Source: Mycobacterium aquaticum (GTDB lineage Bacteria > Actinomycetota > Actinomycetes > Mycobacteriales > Mycobacteriaceae). Taken from it: a stretch of 64,000 nt of DNA. The translations under genes and the position numbers were made by a program. Location of the stretch: the NCBI RefSeq assembly GCF_002086485.1, contig NZ_MVHF01000001.1, positions 124,001 through 188,000 of the forward strand, written 5' to 3'. Shown here piece by piece: positions 45,312-54,649 of this stretch (positions within the stretch are counted from its first letter, which is position 1; each line of letters starts with the position of its first letter). A model generated the notes under the pieces. The model did no database searches. It was not told where the DNA came from and saw only the letters and a list, made by a program, of their open reading frames with translations.

Positions 45312-45869
45312 GTGAGCGAGCAGGACCGGGTGCGCTGGGATGCCAGGTACGCCGCGTCGCCGTCGGGCCCCGAGAGCGGTCCGCCGCCCGTCTTCGCCTC
45401 CCACGTCGCCGAATTCCCGGTGGCCGGCGCCGCGCTCGACATCGCCTGCGGGCAGGGTGCAGGGTCGATCTGGCTGGCGCAGCACGGTCTCGACGTCCTC
45501 GGAGTCGATGTGTCACCGGTGGCGATCGCGACGGCCCGCGCCTGGGCGCTGCAACTCGGTGTTGCCGACCGGTGTCGATTCGACGTGGTCGACCTCGACG
45601 ACGGCCTGCCCGCGGGCCCGCCCCTCGACGTCATCCTCTGCCATCGGTTCCGCGATGCCAGACTCGACCGCGCACTCGTCGACCGCTTGGCCCCCGGCGG
45701 GCTGCTCGCCATCAGCGTGCTCAGCGAGGTCGGCGGCGTACCGGGTCCGTTCCGCGCGCGGCCCGGAGAGCTGACCGCCTCGTTCGCCGATCTCGAGGTG
45801 ATCGCGGCGGGCGAGGGCGACGGCGAGGCCTGGCTGGTCGCAAAAGTCGCGAACAGCCAGGCCTCTTGA
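45312..45869 (+). CDS. small class I SAM-dependent methyltransferase
   Basis: A 185-residue protein. The SAM loop is AALDIACGQGAGSIWLAQHG, followed by LGVDVSPVAIATARAWA and the acidic FDVVDLDDG. It has no substrate domain. It resembles thiol or tellurite-type methyltransferases of the TehB class only loosely. It is monocistronic and converges with the binding-protein gene. Confidence 0.8.
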   Translation: MSEQDRVRWDARYAASPSGPESGPPPVFASHVAEFPVAGAALDIACGQGAGSIWLAQHGLDVLGVDVSPVAIATARAWALQLGVADRCRFDVVDLDDGLPAGPPLDVILCHRFRDARLDRALVDRLAPGGLLAISVLSEVGGVPGPFRARPGELTASFADLEVIAAGEGDGEAWLVAKVANSQAS

Positions 45870-45890
45870 TAGTCGGGATGGGTGGCTGCG

Positions 45891-47657
45891 CTACCCGTTG
45901 ACCGCGATATTGGTGATGTCAGCGTTGTTCCCGAGCGACTGCCAGGTCCAGTTGGTCACCCGGCTGGAGGTCGGCACTGTCTTGACCCGCTCGATCAGTG
46001 GGAACCAGGCCAGGTCCTGCGTCGCGATCGAGTTGGCGTCCTGCCAGTCGCTTGTCGGGTCCTGCGCAGCGAACGCCCGGTTGACGGCTTCGTTGAGTTT
46101 GGGATTGCGGTAGGTGACGCCGTTCCAGGTTCCGCCCGGTGCGAAGTCGGAGTCCAACCAGCCCCCGAGCGTCATCCTTGCGCTGTTGCCCTGCCAGTCC
46201 GGAGTCCAGTTCGTGATGGCCAGATCCCACTGGTCGAGTTTCGATTTGTCGCTGAGGAAGGCATCGAACGCGCCCCAGCTGTCGCCGGCGACGGGCGTCA
46301 GCTTGACGTTGATGCCCGCCCGCGCTGCTGAAGTCTGCACGGAGGTGGCGATCTTCTCGAACTCCGGCGTGTTGCGGTAGGCGACATTGACGGTCAGGCC
46401 CGGCTTGCCCGCCTCTGCCAGCAGTGACTTCGCCTTGTCGGGATCACCTTTGTCCTCCGGTGTGGGGTACGGATTCTTCCCGGTGTGGCCGACGATGGTC
46501 GACGTCAGGATCTCGGTGCTGGGAATCGCCGAATCCGGTCCGCCGAGGCCGCGCACGACGTCGGCCCGGTTGAGGGAGTAGTTGAATGCCTGCCGTACCC
46601 GGAGATCCTTGAAGGCCGTCTGGGCAGGTGTCTTCGGTTCCGCGGAGTTGTTCCAGCTGATGAAGATCGCCGAACCGCTGGCAGAGGTATGCAGCTGCTC
46701 CGGGTTCGCCTTCTTGTACTGCGCGATGACGTTGGCCGGGAAGGCCCGGACGTACAGCCCGATATCGGCGGTGCCCGTCTGCAACTGCTGGGAGACGGCG
46801 TCGGCGGAACTGACCGTGGTGTCGAAGACGATCTTGTCGGCGTACGCCTTTCGCGGATCCCCGCCGGAATCGTAGTTGGGGACCTTCGCCAATGTCAGTT
46901 GTTTGCCGGGGTCCAGGGACTCGATGTAATAGGGACCGCTGGAGACATAGTTCTTACGGAACTCCAGGCTGTCGGCGAAGTACTTCGACACGACCTCTTC
47001 AGGCAGCGGGGTGACGAAGTTGAGGGTGAGGATATCGAGGATGTCACTGGCCGGTTGAGTCAGTGTCAGCTGTAATGTCTTGTCATCCAAGGCTTTCAAG
47101 CCGCTGATTTCGTGAGTGTCGATGAACTTCTTGACCGCTGCGAGGTCGCCGGTGGGTACTTTGGCGAACTCGTCGGAGTATTCCTTGAAGCCTTCGAACA
47201 GCGCGTTGTAGTAGGTGATCGCGCTGACCTGTGCGTTGGGATCTGGGAACCGCTTGACCGCGTACACGAAGTCCTGCGCGGTGATGGGACGGCTGCTGGC
47301 TCCGGAGAAATTGATGTTGTCGCGCAGGTGGAATGTGTAGGTTTTGCGGTCAGGGCTGATGTCCCAGCTCTTGGCGAGATCGGGCACCACGGCGGTGTCC
47401 TTGCCGATGCTCTCCTTGTTGCCTGCGTAGGTGACAAGCTGGCGCGTGGTTGCCCTGATGACCTGCCAGGCCTCCGCGGAGTAGGCGATCAGCGGGTCGA
47501 GAGCATCGACATCGCCGACCGAGGCGACATGCAGTGTCCCGCCGTGCGACGCCGCGCGGTCTCCTGCAGCGGACTGAGTGTCGCTGTGGCCGCAGGCTGC
47601 GGCCAGCAGTGCGGTGGTCAAGGCGACCGCGATGGCGGGACGGCCTCTGAGTTTCAC
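45891..47657 (-). CDS. dipeptide-type ABC substrate-binding lipoprotein
   Basis: A 588-residue family 5 (DppA/OppA) binding protein. Signal peptide with lipobox LLAAAC (Cys22), then GTLHVASVGDVDALDPLIAY, WDISPDRKTYTFHLRDNINF and VRQAFNYSLNRADVVRGLGG. It is lipid-anchored outside and delivers peptides or other large polar ligands to the two permeases. GTG 47657 has AGAAAGG eight bases upstream. It is the last gene of the block, 47 bases after the DppB-like gene. Confidence 0.92.
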   Translation of the reverse strand: MKLRGRPAIAVALTTALLAAACGHSDTQSAAGDRAASHGGTLHVASVGDVDALDPLIAYSAEAWQVIRATTRQLVTYAGNKESIGKDTAVVPDLAKSWDISPDRKTYTFHLRDNINFSGASSRPITAQDFVYAVKRFPDPNAQVSAITYYNALFEGFKEYSDEFAKVPTGDLAAVKKFIDTHEISGLKALDDKTLQLTLTQPASDILDILTLNFVTPLPEEVVSKYFADSLEFRKNYVSSGPYYIESLDPGKQLTLAKVPNYDSGGDPRKAYADKIVFDTTVSSADAVSQQLQTGTADIGLYVRAFPANVIAQYKKANPEQLHTSASGSAIFISWNNSAEPKTPAQTAFKDLRVRQAFNYSLNRADVVRGLGGPDSAIPSTEILTSTIVGHTGKNPYPTPEDKGDPDKAKSLLAEAGKPGLTVNVAYRNTPEFEKIATSVQTSAARAGINVKLTPVAGDSWGAFDAFLSDKSKLDQWDLAITNWTPDWQGNSARMTLGGWLDSDFAPGGTWNGVTYRNPKLNEAVNRAFAAQDPTSDWQDANSIATQDLAWFPLIERVKTVPTSSRVTNWTWQSLGNNADITNIAVNG

Positions 47658-47704
47658 AGTTCGGACCTTTCTGGGTGAGCGTGCGGATTCGTCTGATCCG
47701 CAGG

Positions 47705-48688
47705 TTATTTGCCGCTGCGGGCCGCGGTGATGACGTCGATGGCGAAGGTGGACACCACGAAGATGACGGCACCGAGCAACGTGCAACCGATGACAACGGG
47801 AGCGTCGCCGTTGTTGGCCGCGTTGACGGCCAGACGTCCGACACCGTCGATGCCGAAGATCTGTTCGGTGATGATCGCGCCACCGAGTATCGTGGCGAAT
47901 TCGATTGCGCCGAGCGTCAGGATGGGGTTGAGCGCCGCCGACAGGGCATGGTTGAAGTAGACACCGTTGGGGGACACTCCCTTCGCGCGGGCCGTCCGGA
48001 TGAAGTCCTTGTTGGACACCTCGAGCACCGCCGCGCGCACCACACGCTGGAACAGGCCCAGCTCAGCGAGGACCAGGGTCAGCCACGGCAACAGCAGATG
48101 CCTCGCCCACTCCGAAGGTGAGGCACTCAGCGCGACATATCCTCCGCTGGGAAACCACTTCACGCCGGCCATCGACAGCTGGTAGTACAGCACGAACAGC
48201 AGGATCACACCCGTGACGAAAGTCGGAATCGACAGGAACACATAAGAAATCGCTGAGCTGATCCCATCGAAGACGCCACCCGGTTTTCGGGCCGCGTACA
48301 CGCCGAATATTACCGACAGCGCGATCCACACGACGAGTGCACCGACGGCAAGGCTCAGCGTGGCCGGGATCTTCTCCAGTATCAGCTCGGTGACCGGGCG
48401 TTGTTCACGGTACGAATAGCCAAGGCTCGGAGGCCAATTGAGTAGACCGGTGGGAGTTCCCTTGATCTCCGGGCCGCGCACCACGTAGTGCCACAGTTGC
48501 AGGTACCAGGGAGCGTTGAGCCGCAAGCTGTTGGCGATGGCATCCACGGTCTGCTGGGATGCGTTCTCCGGAGCCAGCATCCGCGCCGGGTTCTGGTAGG
48601 CGATCTTGGTGAGCCCGAAGGTCACGAGCACCACCGTGAACACCGTGAGGACCATCCGGATGGAACGCCAGAGCAGGGTTCGTCTCAC
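47705..48688 (-). CDS. DppB-type ABC permease
   Basis: A 327-residue permease with six helices. Typical end region: the EAA loop FIRTARAKGVSPNGVYFNHA and AIITEQIFGIDGVGRLAVNA. The long periplasmic loop after helix 1 is usual for DppB. GTG start overlaps the DppC stop by four bases. Confidence 0.92.
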   Translation of the reverse strand: MRRTLLWRSIRMVLTVFTVVLVTFGLTKIAYQNPARMLAPENASQQTVDAIANSLRLNAPWYLQLWHYVVRGPEIKGTPTGLLNWPPSLGYSYREQRPVTELILEKIPATLSLAVGALVVWIALSVIFGVYAARKPGGVFDGISSAISYVFLSIPTFVTGVILLFVLYYQLSMAGVKWFPSGGYVALSASPSEWARHLLLPWLTLVLAELGLFQRVVRAAVLEVSNKDFIRTARAKGVSPNGVYFNHALSAALNPILTLGAIEFATILGGAIITEQIFGIDGVGRLAVNAANNGDAPVVIGCTLLGAVIFVVSTFAIDVITAARSGK

Positions 48689-49626
48689 CGAACCACGCTC
48701 GGGTCGAAGCGGTTACGCAGCGCGGTACTCAGTACGTTGAAGCCGAGCACCGTGAGGAACAGCGCGCCGGCCGGTGCGATGAGCATCAGCGGCTGAGACT
48801 GATAGAGCGCGGTGTCCTGCGCATTGGCGATCATGGTGCCCCAGCTGGGGGTTGGTGGCCGGATGCCGACCCCCAGATAGGAGAGCGACGCCTCCGCGAT
48901 GATGTTGACCGGCAGCTGAACCGCCCAGTAGATGACGATGGTCGGGGCTATGTTCGGCAGGATCTCGCGCAGGATCACCCGCCAAGGCGGGCTGCCCGCC
49001 CCGATCGCCGCCAGCACGAACGGCTTTGACTTGATCTCAAGAACCGAGTTTCGGACCAGCCGAGCGAAATACGTCCACGAGAACAGCGCGATGATGCCGA
49101 TGACCACGACGATCGGATCGACCAAGGTGGTACCCGCCGTGCCCCGGTTGAGGGTTACCACGCTCAGCGCTGTGACCAGGAAGGGAAACGCCAGTGCGAT
49201 GTTGGTCAGCTCGGACAGCGCCGCGTCCAGCCGTCCTCCGAAGTAGCCGCCGGTCAGTCCGACGACGGCGCCGACGAGCATCGCGATCGTGGTGGCGGGT
49301 ATCCCGATGGCCAGGGATACTCGCGCGCCGTACAGCGTGCGGATGAGTACGTCGCGGCCACTGCCATCGGCGCCGAACAGGAATCCGTGTCCGCCGGTGA
49401 TCGGTAGCCCTGTCGCATCGAGGGTTTCATCGGGAAACTGCTCGTTCGGTCCATGGCCGATGACCGCGGCAACCACCGGGGCCGTCAGTGCGGCCAGCAG
49501 CACCACCCCGACGATGACCGCACCTGCGATCAGACTCGGGTCGCGCAGCAGCACACGTACCTTGCCGCCGCGAACGGGCGTTGGGTTATCGGTGCCGACA
49601 GAGGGTTTCAGCAGCAGATCGGTCAT
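48685..49626 (-). CDS. DppC-type ABC permease
   Basis: A 313-residue permease. FLFGADGSGRDVLIRTLYGA and RVSLAIGIPATTIAMLVGAV are DppC hallmarks; the EAA loop is KPFVLAAIGAGSPPWRVILR, then ASLSYLGVGIRPPTPSWGTM. The ATG overlaps the ATPase stop. It forms the heteromeric channel with the DppB-like protein. Confidence 0.92.
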   Translation of the reverse strand: MTDLLLKPSVGTDNPTPVRGGKVRVLLRDPSLIAGAVIVGVVLLAALTAPVVAAVIGHGPNEQFPDETLDATGLPITGGHGFLFGADGSGRDVLIRTLYGARVSLAIGIPATTIAMLVGAVVGLTGGYFGGRLDAALSELTNIALAFPFLVTALSVVTLNRGTAGTTLVDPIVVVIGIIALFSWTYFARLVRNSVLEIKSKPFVLAAIGAGSPPWRVILREILPNIAPTIVIYWAVQLPVNIIAEASLSYLGVGIRPPTPSWGTMIANAQDTALYQSQPLMLIAPAGALFLTVLGFNVLSTALRNRFDPSVVR

Positions 49627-51236
49627 GAGGCCTTCAGTCGAGGAATGGCATCGAGCAGTCGGCGGGTGTACGCCGAGCGGGGTGCTGCGAAGACCTCGGA
49701 GGTGGCACCGATCTCTTCCACCCCATCCGGTCCGAGCACGATCACGCGGTGTGCGATCGACGACACCACACCCAGATCGTGGGTGACGAACAAGAAGGCG
49801 GTGCGGTGCTCGCGCACCAATTGCAGGACCAGAGAGATGATCTCAGTCTGAGTCGTCACGTCGAGAGAGGACAGGGCTTCGTCGGCGACGATGAGCCGGG
49901 GTTGCAACACCAGGGCCCTGGCGATCGCGGCGCGCTGCCGTTGGCCACCGGACAGCTCGGCAGGGTAGCGGTCCAGCAGCACGTGGGGGAGGCGGGCGTC
50001 GTCGGCGGCGGCGCTCACCCGGGCTGCCACAGCGTCGCGGTCGACACGGTGGGCATGCAGCGGCTCAGCGAGGGATCCTGCGATGGTTCGGCGCGGATTG
50101 AGGCTCGCATACGGGTCTTGGAACACCAGTTGCACATCGCGGCGCGAGGTGGCCGACAGTGGCGGCACACCGTCGGCGATGCCGGTGGGAAACCGCGTTC
50201 CGGCCAATGTGATCTCGCCCGCGTCCGCGTATTGCAACCCGGCGATGATCCGGCCGATCGTGGATTTTCCCGAACCGGATTCGCCCACCAGACCCACGAT
50301 CTCACCCGGGTCGACGGTGAAGTCCAGACCGTCCACGACGGTCCTGCGATGCCGTCGTATCCGGGTCGGGTAGCTCTTGCGCAATCCCCGCACGGTCAGC
50401 AGTGGTTGGCCGGAACGCTCGATGGTGTCCCGCGGTGGGACCTCCACGGTATGCACTTTGGAGGCCGACAGCAGGGCGCGGGTGTATGGCTCCTGGGGGT
50501 CCCCGTAGATCTGCTCCCGGGAACCACTTTCGACGACGCGGCCGTCCTTGACCACGGTCACCGTGTCGGCGATCTCGTGGACCACACCGAGGTCGTGACT
50601 GACGAAGAGTATTGCGGTGCCGTGCTCGCGTTGCAGTCGCTTGAGCAGTTTGAGAATGCCGGCCTGGACGCTGACATCCAGTGCTGTGGTCGGTTCGTCG
50701 GCGATGATGAGCGACGGGTTCAATGCGATTGCCATCGCGATCATCGCGCGTTGCCGCATGCCGCCGGAGAATTCCGCAGGGAAGCTGTCGTAGCCGTCGG
50801 TCGGAATGCCGACTTCGGTGAGCAACTCCTCGACCCGATTGCGTCGTTGCCGCCTGCCGGTGCCGGTGTGGATCCGCAGCACCTCGTCGATCTGGTGTCC
50901 GATCGATTTGAACGGGTGCAGATTGCTCTGCGGGTCCTGGAAGACGAAACCGATGTCCTTGCCGAGGATTCGGCGTAGTTCCCGATCGGGCGAGGACAGC
51001 AGGTCGCGGTCGGCGAACCGGACCGAACCGGTCACGCGGGCACGGGAATCGAGCAGCCGAGTGGCGGCGAGCAGCGAGACGCTCTTTCCGGATCCGGATT
51101 CGCCGACGATCGCCGCGGTCTGGCCGGCCTCGACCGAGAAACTGATGGATTCCACCGCTTGCACCACTCGCCGTCCGCGCGCGCGGTTCCCGGTGTGAAA
51201 TGTGACGGCGAGGTCGGTGACCTCAAATAACGTCAT
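49623..51236 (-). CDS. fused DppD-DppF ABC ATPase
   Basis: A 537-residue protein with two full nucleotide-binding domains. First: Walker A GESGSGKSV near residue 44, signature FSGGMRQRAMIAMAIA, Walker B LIIADEPTTALD. Second: GESGSGKSTIG near residue 318, LSGGQRQRAAIARAL, LIVADEALSSLD, where Ala replaces the usual Pro after Glu. It energises the permease pair. Its ATG at 51236 lies 116 bases from the acetyltransferase gene, so there may be an internal promoter. Confidence 0.92.
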   Translation of the reverse strand: MTLFEVTDLAVTFHTGNRARGRRVVQAVESISFSVEAGQTAAIVGESGSGKSVSLLAATRLLDSRARVTGSVRFADRDLLSSPDRELRRILGKDIGFVFQDPQSNLHPFKSIGHQIDEVLRIHTGTGRRQRRNRVEELLTEVGIPTDGYDSFPAEFSGGMRQRAMIAMAIALNPSLIIADEPTTALDVSVQAGILKLLKRLQREHGTAILFVSHDLGVVHEIADTVTVVKDGRVVESGSREQIYGDPQEPYTRALLSASKVHTVEVPPRDTIERSGQPLLTVRGLRKSYPTRIRRHRRTVVDGLDFTVDPGEIVGLVGESGSGKSTIGRIIAGLQYADAGEITLAGTRFPTGIADGVPPLSATSRRDVQLVFQDPYASLNPRRTIAGSLAEPLHAHRVDRDAVAARVSAAADDARLPHVLLDRYPAELSGGQRQRAAIARALVLQPRLIVADEALSSLDVTTQTEIISLVLQLVREHRTAFLFVTHDLGVVSSIAHRVIVLGPDGVEEIGATSEVFAAPRSAYTRRLLDAIPRLKAS

Positions 51237-51352
51237 CGCGCGTACGCCGCCATGACCTCACCGAACTCATGGGACCATGGTGGACCAGGAAACGTTGGTG
51301 GCCAACGGTTTCGATCACACCGAAGTTTTGGCCCGCGGGTCGGGCGGCGATG

Positions 51353-52570
51353 TCAGAACAGGATGCCGCTGTGCGGTTGCAGCGGGACGGAGAACAGGCG
51401 ATCGGCAGCCGCCAGCGCGGTGGGATCGGCTACGCGCACCGACCCGTTGAGAGCCAAGGTGCGCCACGACGTGGCGCCCAGCAGCGCTGCGGCCACCGCA
51501 CCGACGCCCGCCTCCAATTGCGCCTCGCCGCTCACCGTGCCGGCACCGGACGCCGAGATCGAATAGGTTCCCGAGTTCTCCGGTATCAGTTCGTCGTGAA
51601 CCCGCAGAGTGAACGCGCCGCCGTCGTTGTACGTTCGAGCGCCCAATACAGCTGGGACATCGACGATCCGCAGCCATGTTTCGTCGCGAACCCCCAGGCT
51701 GCGTGCCGCCCGCCGGTCGGTGAGCAGCCACGGCAGGGGATCGTCGGTTGGCAGCATTTGGAACACCACCCGGTCGACGAGATCGAGGTCGAGGAAGAAA
51801 CGCACCAGGCCGAGATAGGCGTGCTCGGTGGGCGCGACGAGATCGTCGACGACCACGCTGCGGTGCTCGCTGGTGAACCATGCTTCTGTATCGGCAGGGT
51901 GATATCGGGCGAAGCCGGATTCCGCACCGGCCTCACCGTGAACCACCGTGTGGCTGACTTCGCCGGCCTCCGCGGCCCGCAGCCTGCGCGACTGCCACCA
52001 GACCTCCGGCCGGTCGATGGTGCCCGGCCGCTCGGACGGGTTGGCGGCGTAGATCTGTGGCAGTAGTCGCCAGGATTCGTCGGGTTCGATCAGCCGGACG
52101 GGCCCGCCTTGCGGCACGTCCGGCCGGGTGCGGGCGCGTGTCGTCGACACCTCCACTGCGGTGGAGAAACTGGCGACCGCGTAGCCGAACCGCTCGTAGA
52201 TGGTGGCTTCCGACGCTCGCAGCGTCGCCACCACCTCTCCTCGATCTCGAATGTCGCGCAGCTGGTGCCGCATCAGTTCCGTGGCAATCCCACGTCGGGT
52301 GTGCGACGGCAGTACGCCGACGTGGGTGACCGCGGCGTGGCCCACCCGTTTGCCTCCCGGCAAGGTCAGTGAACTCGCCGCCGAGTCGGTGGTGCCGACC
52401 AGCCGTCCGTCGAGGAACGCGCCGAACGTACGCCCCGGTTCGAGCAGCCGTCCGATGAGGTCACGCTGGCGCTCGTTCAGCGGTGGGAACCCGATCATCG
52501 CGGTACGAAAGATGTTGCTCGCGTGGATCAGATCGTCGTCGGACTCCAAGATCCGGATATCGGGGCTCAT
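51353..52570 (-). CDS. Eis-like N-acetyltransferase
   Basis: A 405-residue protein of the Eis family: an N-terminal GNAT domain (THVGVLPSHTRRGIATELMR), the ATIYERFGYAVAS segment holding the catalytic Tyr position, a second degenerate GNAT domain and a SCP-like C-terminal domain. It ends in Phe, as Eis does, whose terminal carboxylate is used in catalysis. Eis enzymes acetylate amines, including aminoglycosides and polyamines. The usual eis place near comEA is empty here, but this copy lies in a transport operon, so its job is probably tied to the imported compound. GGGAAG ribosome binding site. Confidence 0.82.
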   Translation of the reverse strand: MSPDIRILESDDDLIHASNIFRTAMIGFPPLNERQRDLIGRLLEPGRTFGAFLDGRLVGTTDSAASSLTLPGGKRVGHAAVTHVGVLPSHTRRGIATELMRHQLRDIRDRGEVVATLRASEATIYERFGYAVASFSTAVEVSTTRARTRPDVPQGGPVRLIEPDESWRLLPQIYAANPSERPGTIDRPEVWWQSRRLRAAEAGEVSHTVVHGEAGAESGFARYHPADTEAWFTSEHRSVVVDDLVAPTEHAYLGLVRFFLDLDLVDRVVFQMLPTDDPLPWLLTDRRAARSLGVRDETWLRIVDVPAVLGARTYNDGGAFTLRVHDELIPENSGTYSISASGAGTVSGEAQLEAGVGAVAAALLGATSWRTLALNGSVRVADPTALAAADRLFSVPLQPHSGILF

Positions 52571-52583
52571 GACACTTCCCGGT

Positions 52584-53849
52584 TCATCGCTGTGCCGACA
52601 CCGCCGTACGTACAAAGCGGGTCTCGCCATCGATGATCGTGGCGACGGCCGAGCCTTCGCCCGCCTCGACGATGGCAGCCAGGGTATCGGCCGCGGTGGA
52701 TTCCTCGATGCCGAGAACGGTGATATCCGCGAGCTTCCCGGCGGTCAGGGTGCCGAACTCGTCACCGAGGCCCATCGCGGCCGCGCCCCCGGCCGTCGCC
52801 GCGGTGAAGAGCCTCGCATGCAGATCCGGCGCGGTGTAACCCTGGTCTCGGGCGATGCGGTGCAGCGCCGCGACATCGGCCAGCACATCCACCGACGGGC
52901 TCGACGACAGTGAATCGGTGCCGACCGCAATGGGATTGCCTTCCCGCAGGTAGTCCGCAACAGGTGCGGCGTCCAAGCCGAGGACCTCGTTGGAACGCGG
53001 GCACAAAGCCACCACGGTGCCTGTGTCCCGCAATCTGGCGCGGTCGTCGGCGTCGACGTAGATACCGTGGGCGATGTGGGTGTGCGCGCCCAGCACCCCG
53101 AGGGTGTCGGCGTAGATCACCGGACGTACCGCGGCGCCACCTCCGCGTAACAAGGCGAATTCACCGTGTCCCCAGGCCCGCCATTGCTCGGCCAGCGGTC
53201 CGGCACCGTCGGCGATGTAGTCGTGCTCGGCGGACGATTCGGCGACGTGGACGTGGCTGCGCAATCCGAGCTCTCGGGCCAGCCTGCCCAGGTCGTCGAG
53301 CACCCCGGTGTCGAGGGAATACGGTGCGTGCGGCGACAACCCGACCGGGCCGGTGGCCTGCGCCAGTACTGCGAGGGTCTCCTGCCGGCCGCGCTCCGAC
53401 CAGTCGGTGTCATGCCACGCCATCACCTCCCAGTAGGCGATTCCGTGCATCCGGCCGGCAGACAGCACATTGAGTGCTTCGGCATGCGTCACAACGTCGC
53501 CGATCGCGGTGGTGCCGCTGCGGATTGCGGCTTCCAGTCCCAGTTCTGCCGACGCACGCCAGTCTCCGCGGCGCGAATACTCCGCTTCGAAGGCCGTCGA
53601 CCATGCTTCGAAACTGTCGTAGCTGCTCTGTCCGAGCGCAGCCATGTGGGTGTATTGCAGGTGGGTGTAGGCGTTGACCAGGCCGGGGATCAAGGTGCCT
53701 GACCATTCGACAACCTCGCCGGCACTGCGCAATTCATCCACGCTGCCAACTTCGGCGATCCGCGAACCGGTGACGGCCACTGCACCGTGACGGATGGCCC
53801 GCGTACCGGTGAGGACCCACGGTGCGGTGTGGACCCGAGTGCCGGTCAT
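52584..53849 (-). CDS. amidohydrolase (deaminase-type), altered metal site
   Basis: A 421-residue amidohydrolase of the chlorohydrolase/SAH deaminase/aminofutalosine deaminase branch. GTLIPGLVNAYTHLQYTHMA is the first metal site, where the normal His-x-His is Tyr-Thr-His. The others are kept: SHVHVAESSAEHDY, HTHIAHGIYVD and AVGTDSLSSSPSVDVLA. Relatives remove an amino group from adenine- or triazine-type rings. Loss of one ligand could mean altered chemistry or a single-base change (CAC to TAC). Overlaps the EcfT gene by four bases. Confidence 0.82.
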   Translation of the reverse strand: MTGTRVHTAPWVLTGTRAIRHGAVAVTGSRIAEVGSVDELRSAGEVVEWSGTLIPGLVNAYTHLQYTHMAALGQSSYDSFEAWSTAFEAEYSRRGDWRASAELGLEAAIRSGTTAIGDVVTHAEALNVLSAGRMHGIAYWEVMAWHDTDWSERGRQETLAVLAQATGPVGLSPHAPYSLDTGVLDDLGRLARELGLRSHVHVAESSAEHDYIADGAGPLAEQWRAWGHGEFALLRGGGAAVRPVIYADTLGVLGAHTHIAHGIYVDADDRARLRDTGTVVALCPRSNEVLGLDAAPVADYLREGNPIAVGTDSLSSSPSVDVLADVAALHRIARDQGYTAPDLHARLFTAATAGGAAAMGLGDEFGTLTAGKLADITVLGIEESTAADTLAAIVEAGEGSAVATIIDGETRFVRTAVSAQR

Positions 53850-54649
53850 CCGACCCACAATCCGGGCATGTGGCCGGTCACCGAGGCTACCGTCGTCGCT
53901 GCGCAGAACCCGATGAGGGTCATGTCGGTGCCGTTCAACCGCAGGGTGCGCAGCCAGGTGCGGCGCTGAGATCCGAACCCTCGCAGGTCCAGTGCGTCGG
54001 CGACATCCTCGGCGTCGATGAACGCGCTGACCGTGACGGGAACAACGAGCGGCCGTAGGCGGCTGATCCGGCGCGCCGGATTGCGGGTATGTCCTGTCTC
54101 GTAACCCCGTAGTCGCTGTGCCGCAGTGGTTTCCCGTAGATTCGCTGCCAGTGTCGGGATGAACCGGAATGTCAGGTCGATACCGTAGGCGAATCGCGAC
54201 GGAACTCCCAGGCGCGCGAAGGCCACCGAAAGGTCACCGGGCCGGACCGCGAAGGACAGCGGGAAACCCGTGGCCGCGATCGCCAGGAATCGAAGCAGCA
54301 TCGTCACCGTGTATGACACGGTCGCAGTCGACACCGCGACGCCGATACCGGGGATCGTGAACAGTTCGGCTGCGACACCGGCGTATTGGCCTGCGCCGGC
54401 GATCACCCCGTTCACTCCGGCCAGCAGCAGCACGAACACACAGACGAACAACCAGTTGGTGCGCACCTCGGCGAACGGGATGCCTGCCGAGAGGTAGTAC
54501 GCCAGCGCCAGCAGGGCGGCGACGGCCATCAGTCGGACGTCCTGGATCTGCGCGACGACGACGATGGTCAGGGCGCTGACCAGGATCAGCACCCGTGGAT
54601 CGCGGCGGCCCAGGAAGGAATTTGCCGCGAGGTATCGAATGGTTTCCAC
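53846..54649 (-). CDS. ECF transporter T component
   Basis: A 267-residue EcfT-like membrane protein with five or so helices. It carries the two arginine coupling motifs in ETTAAQRLRGYETG and ADALDLRGFGSQRRTW, which contact the ATPases. GTG 54649 overlaps the TAG of the S component by one base. It completes a dedicated (group I) ECF module with the adjoining ATPase and S genes. Confidence 0.85.
   Translation of the reverse strand: METIRYLAANSFLGRRDPRVLILVSALTIVVVAQIQDVRLMAVAALLALAYYLSAGIPFAEVRTNWLFVCVFVLLLAGVNGVIAGAGQYAGVAAELFTIPGIGVAVSTATVSYTVTMLLRFLAIAATGFPLSFAVRPGDLSVAFARLGVPSRFAYGIDLTFRFIPTLAANLRETTAAQRLRGYETGHTRNPARRISRLRPLVVPVTVSAFIDAEDVADALDLRGFGSQRRTWLRTLRLNGTDMTLIGFCAATTVASVTGHMPGLWVG

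Noticed and set aside
45891..51236. Nickel transporter (NikABCDE)
   Set aside because: The binding protein and fused ATPase look like ordinary dipeptide-type proteins and no nickel enzyme is nearby.
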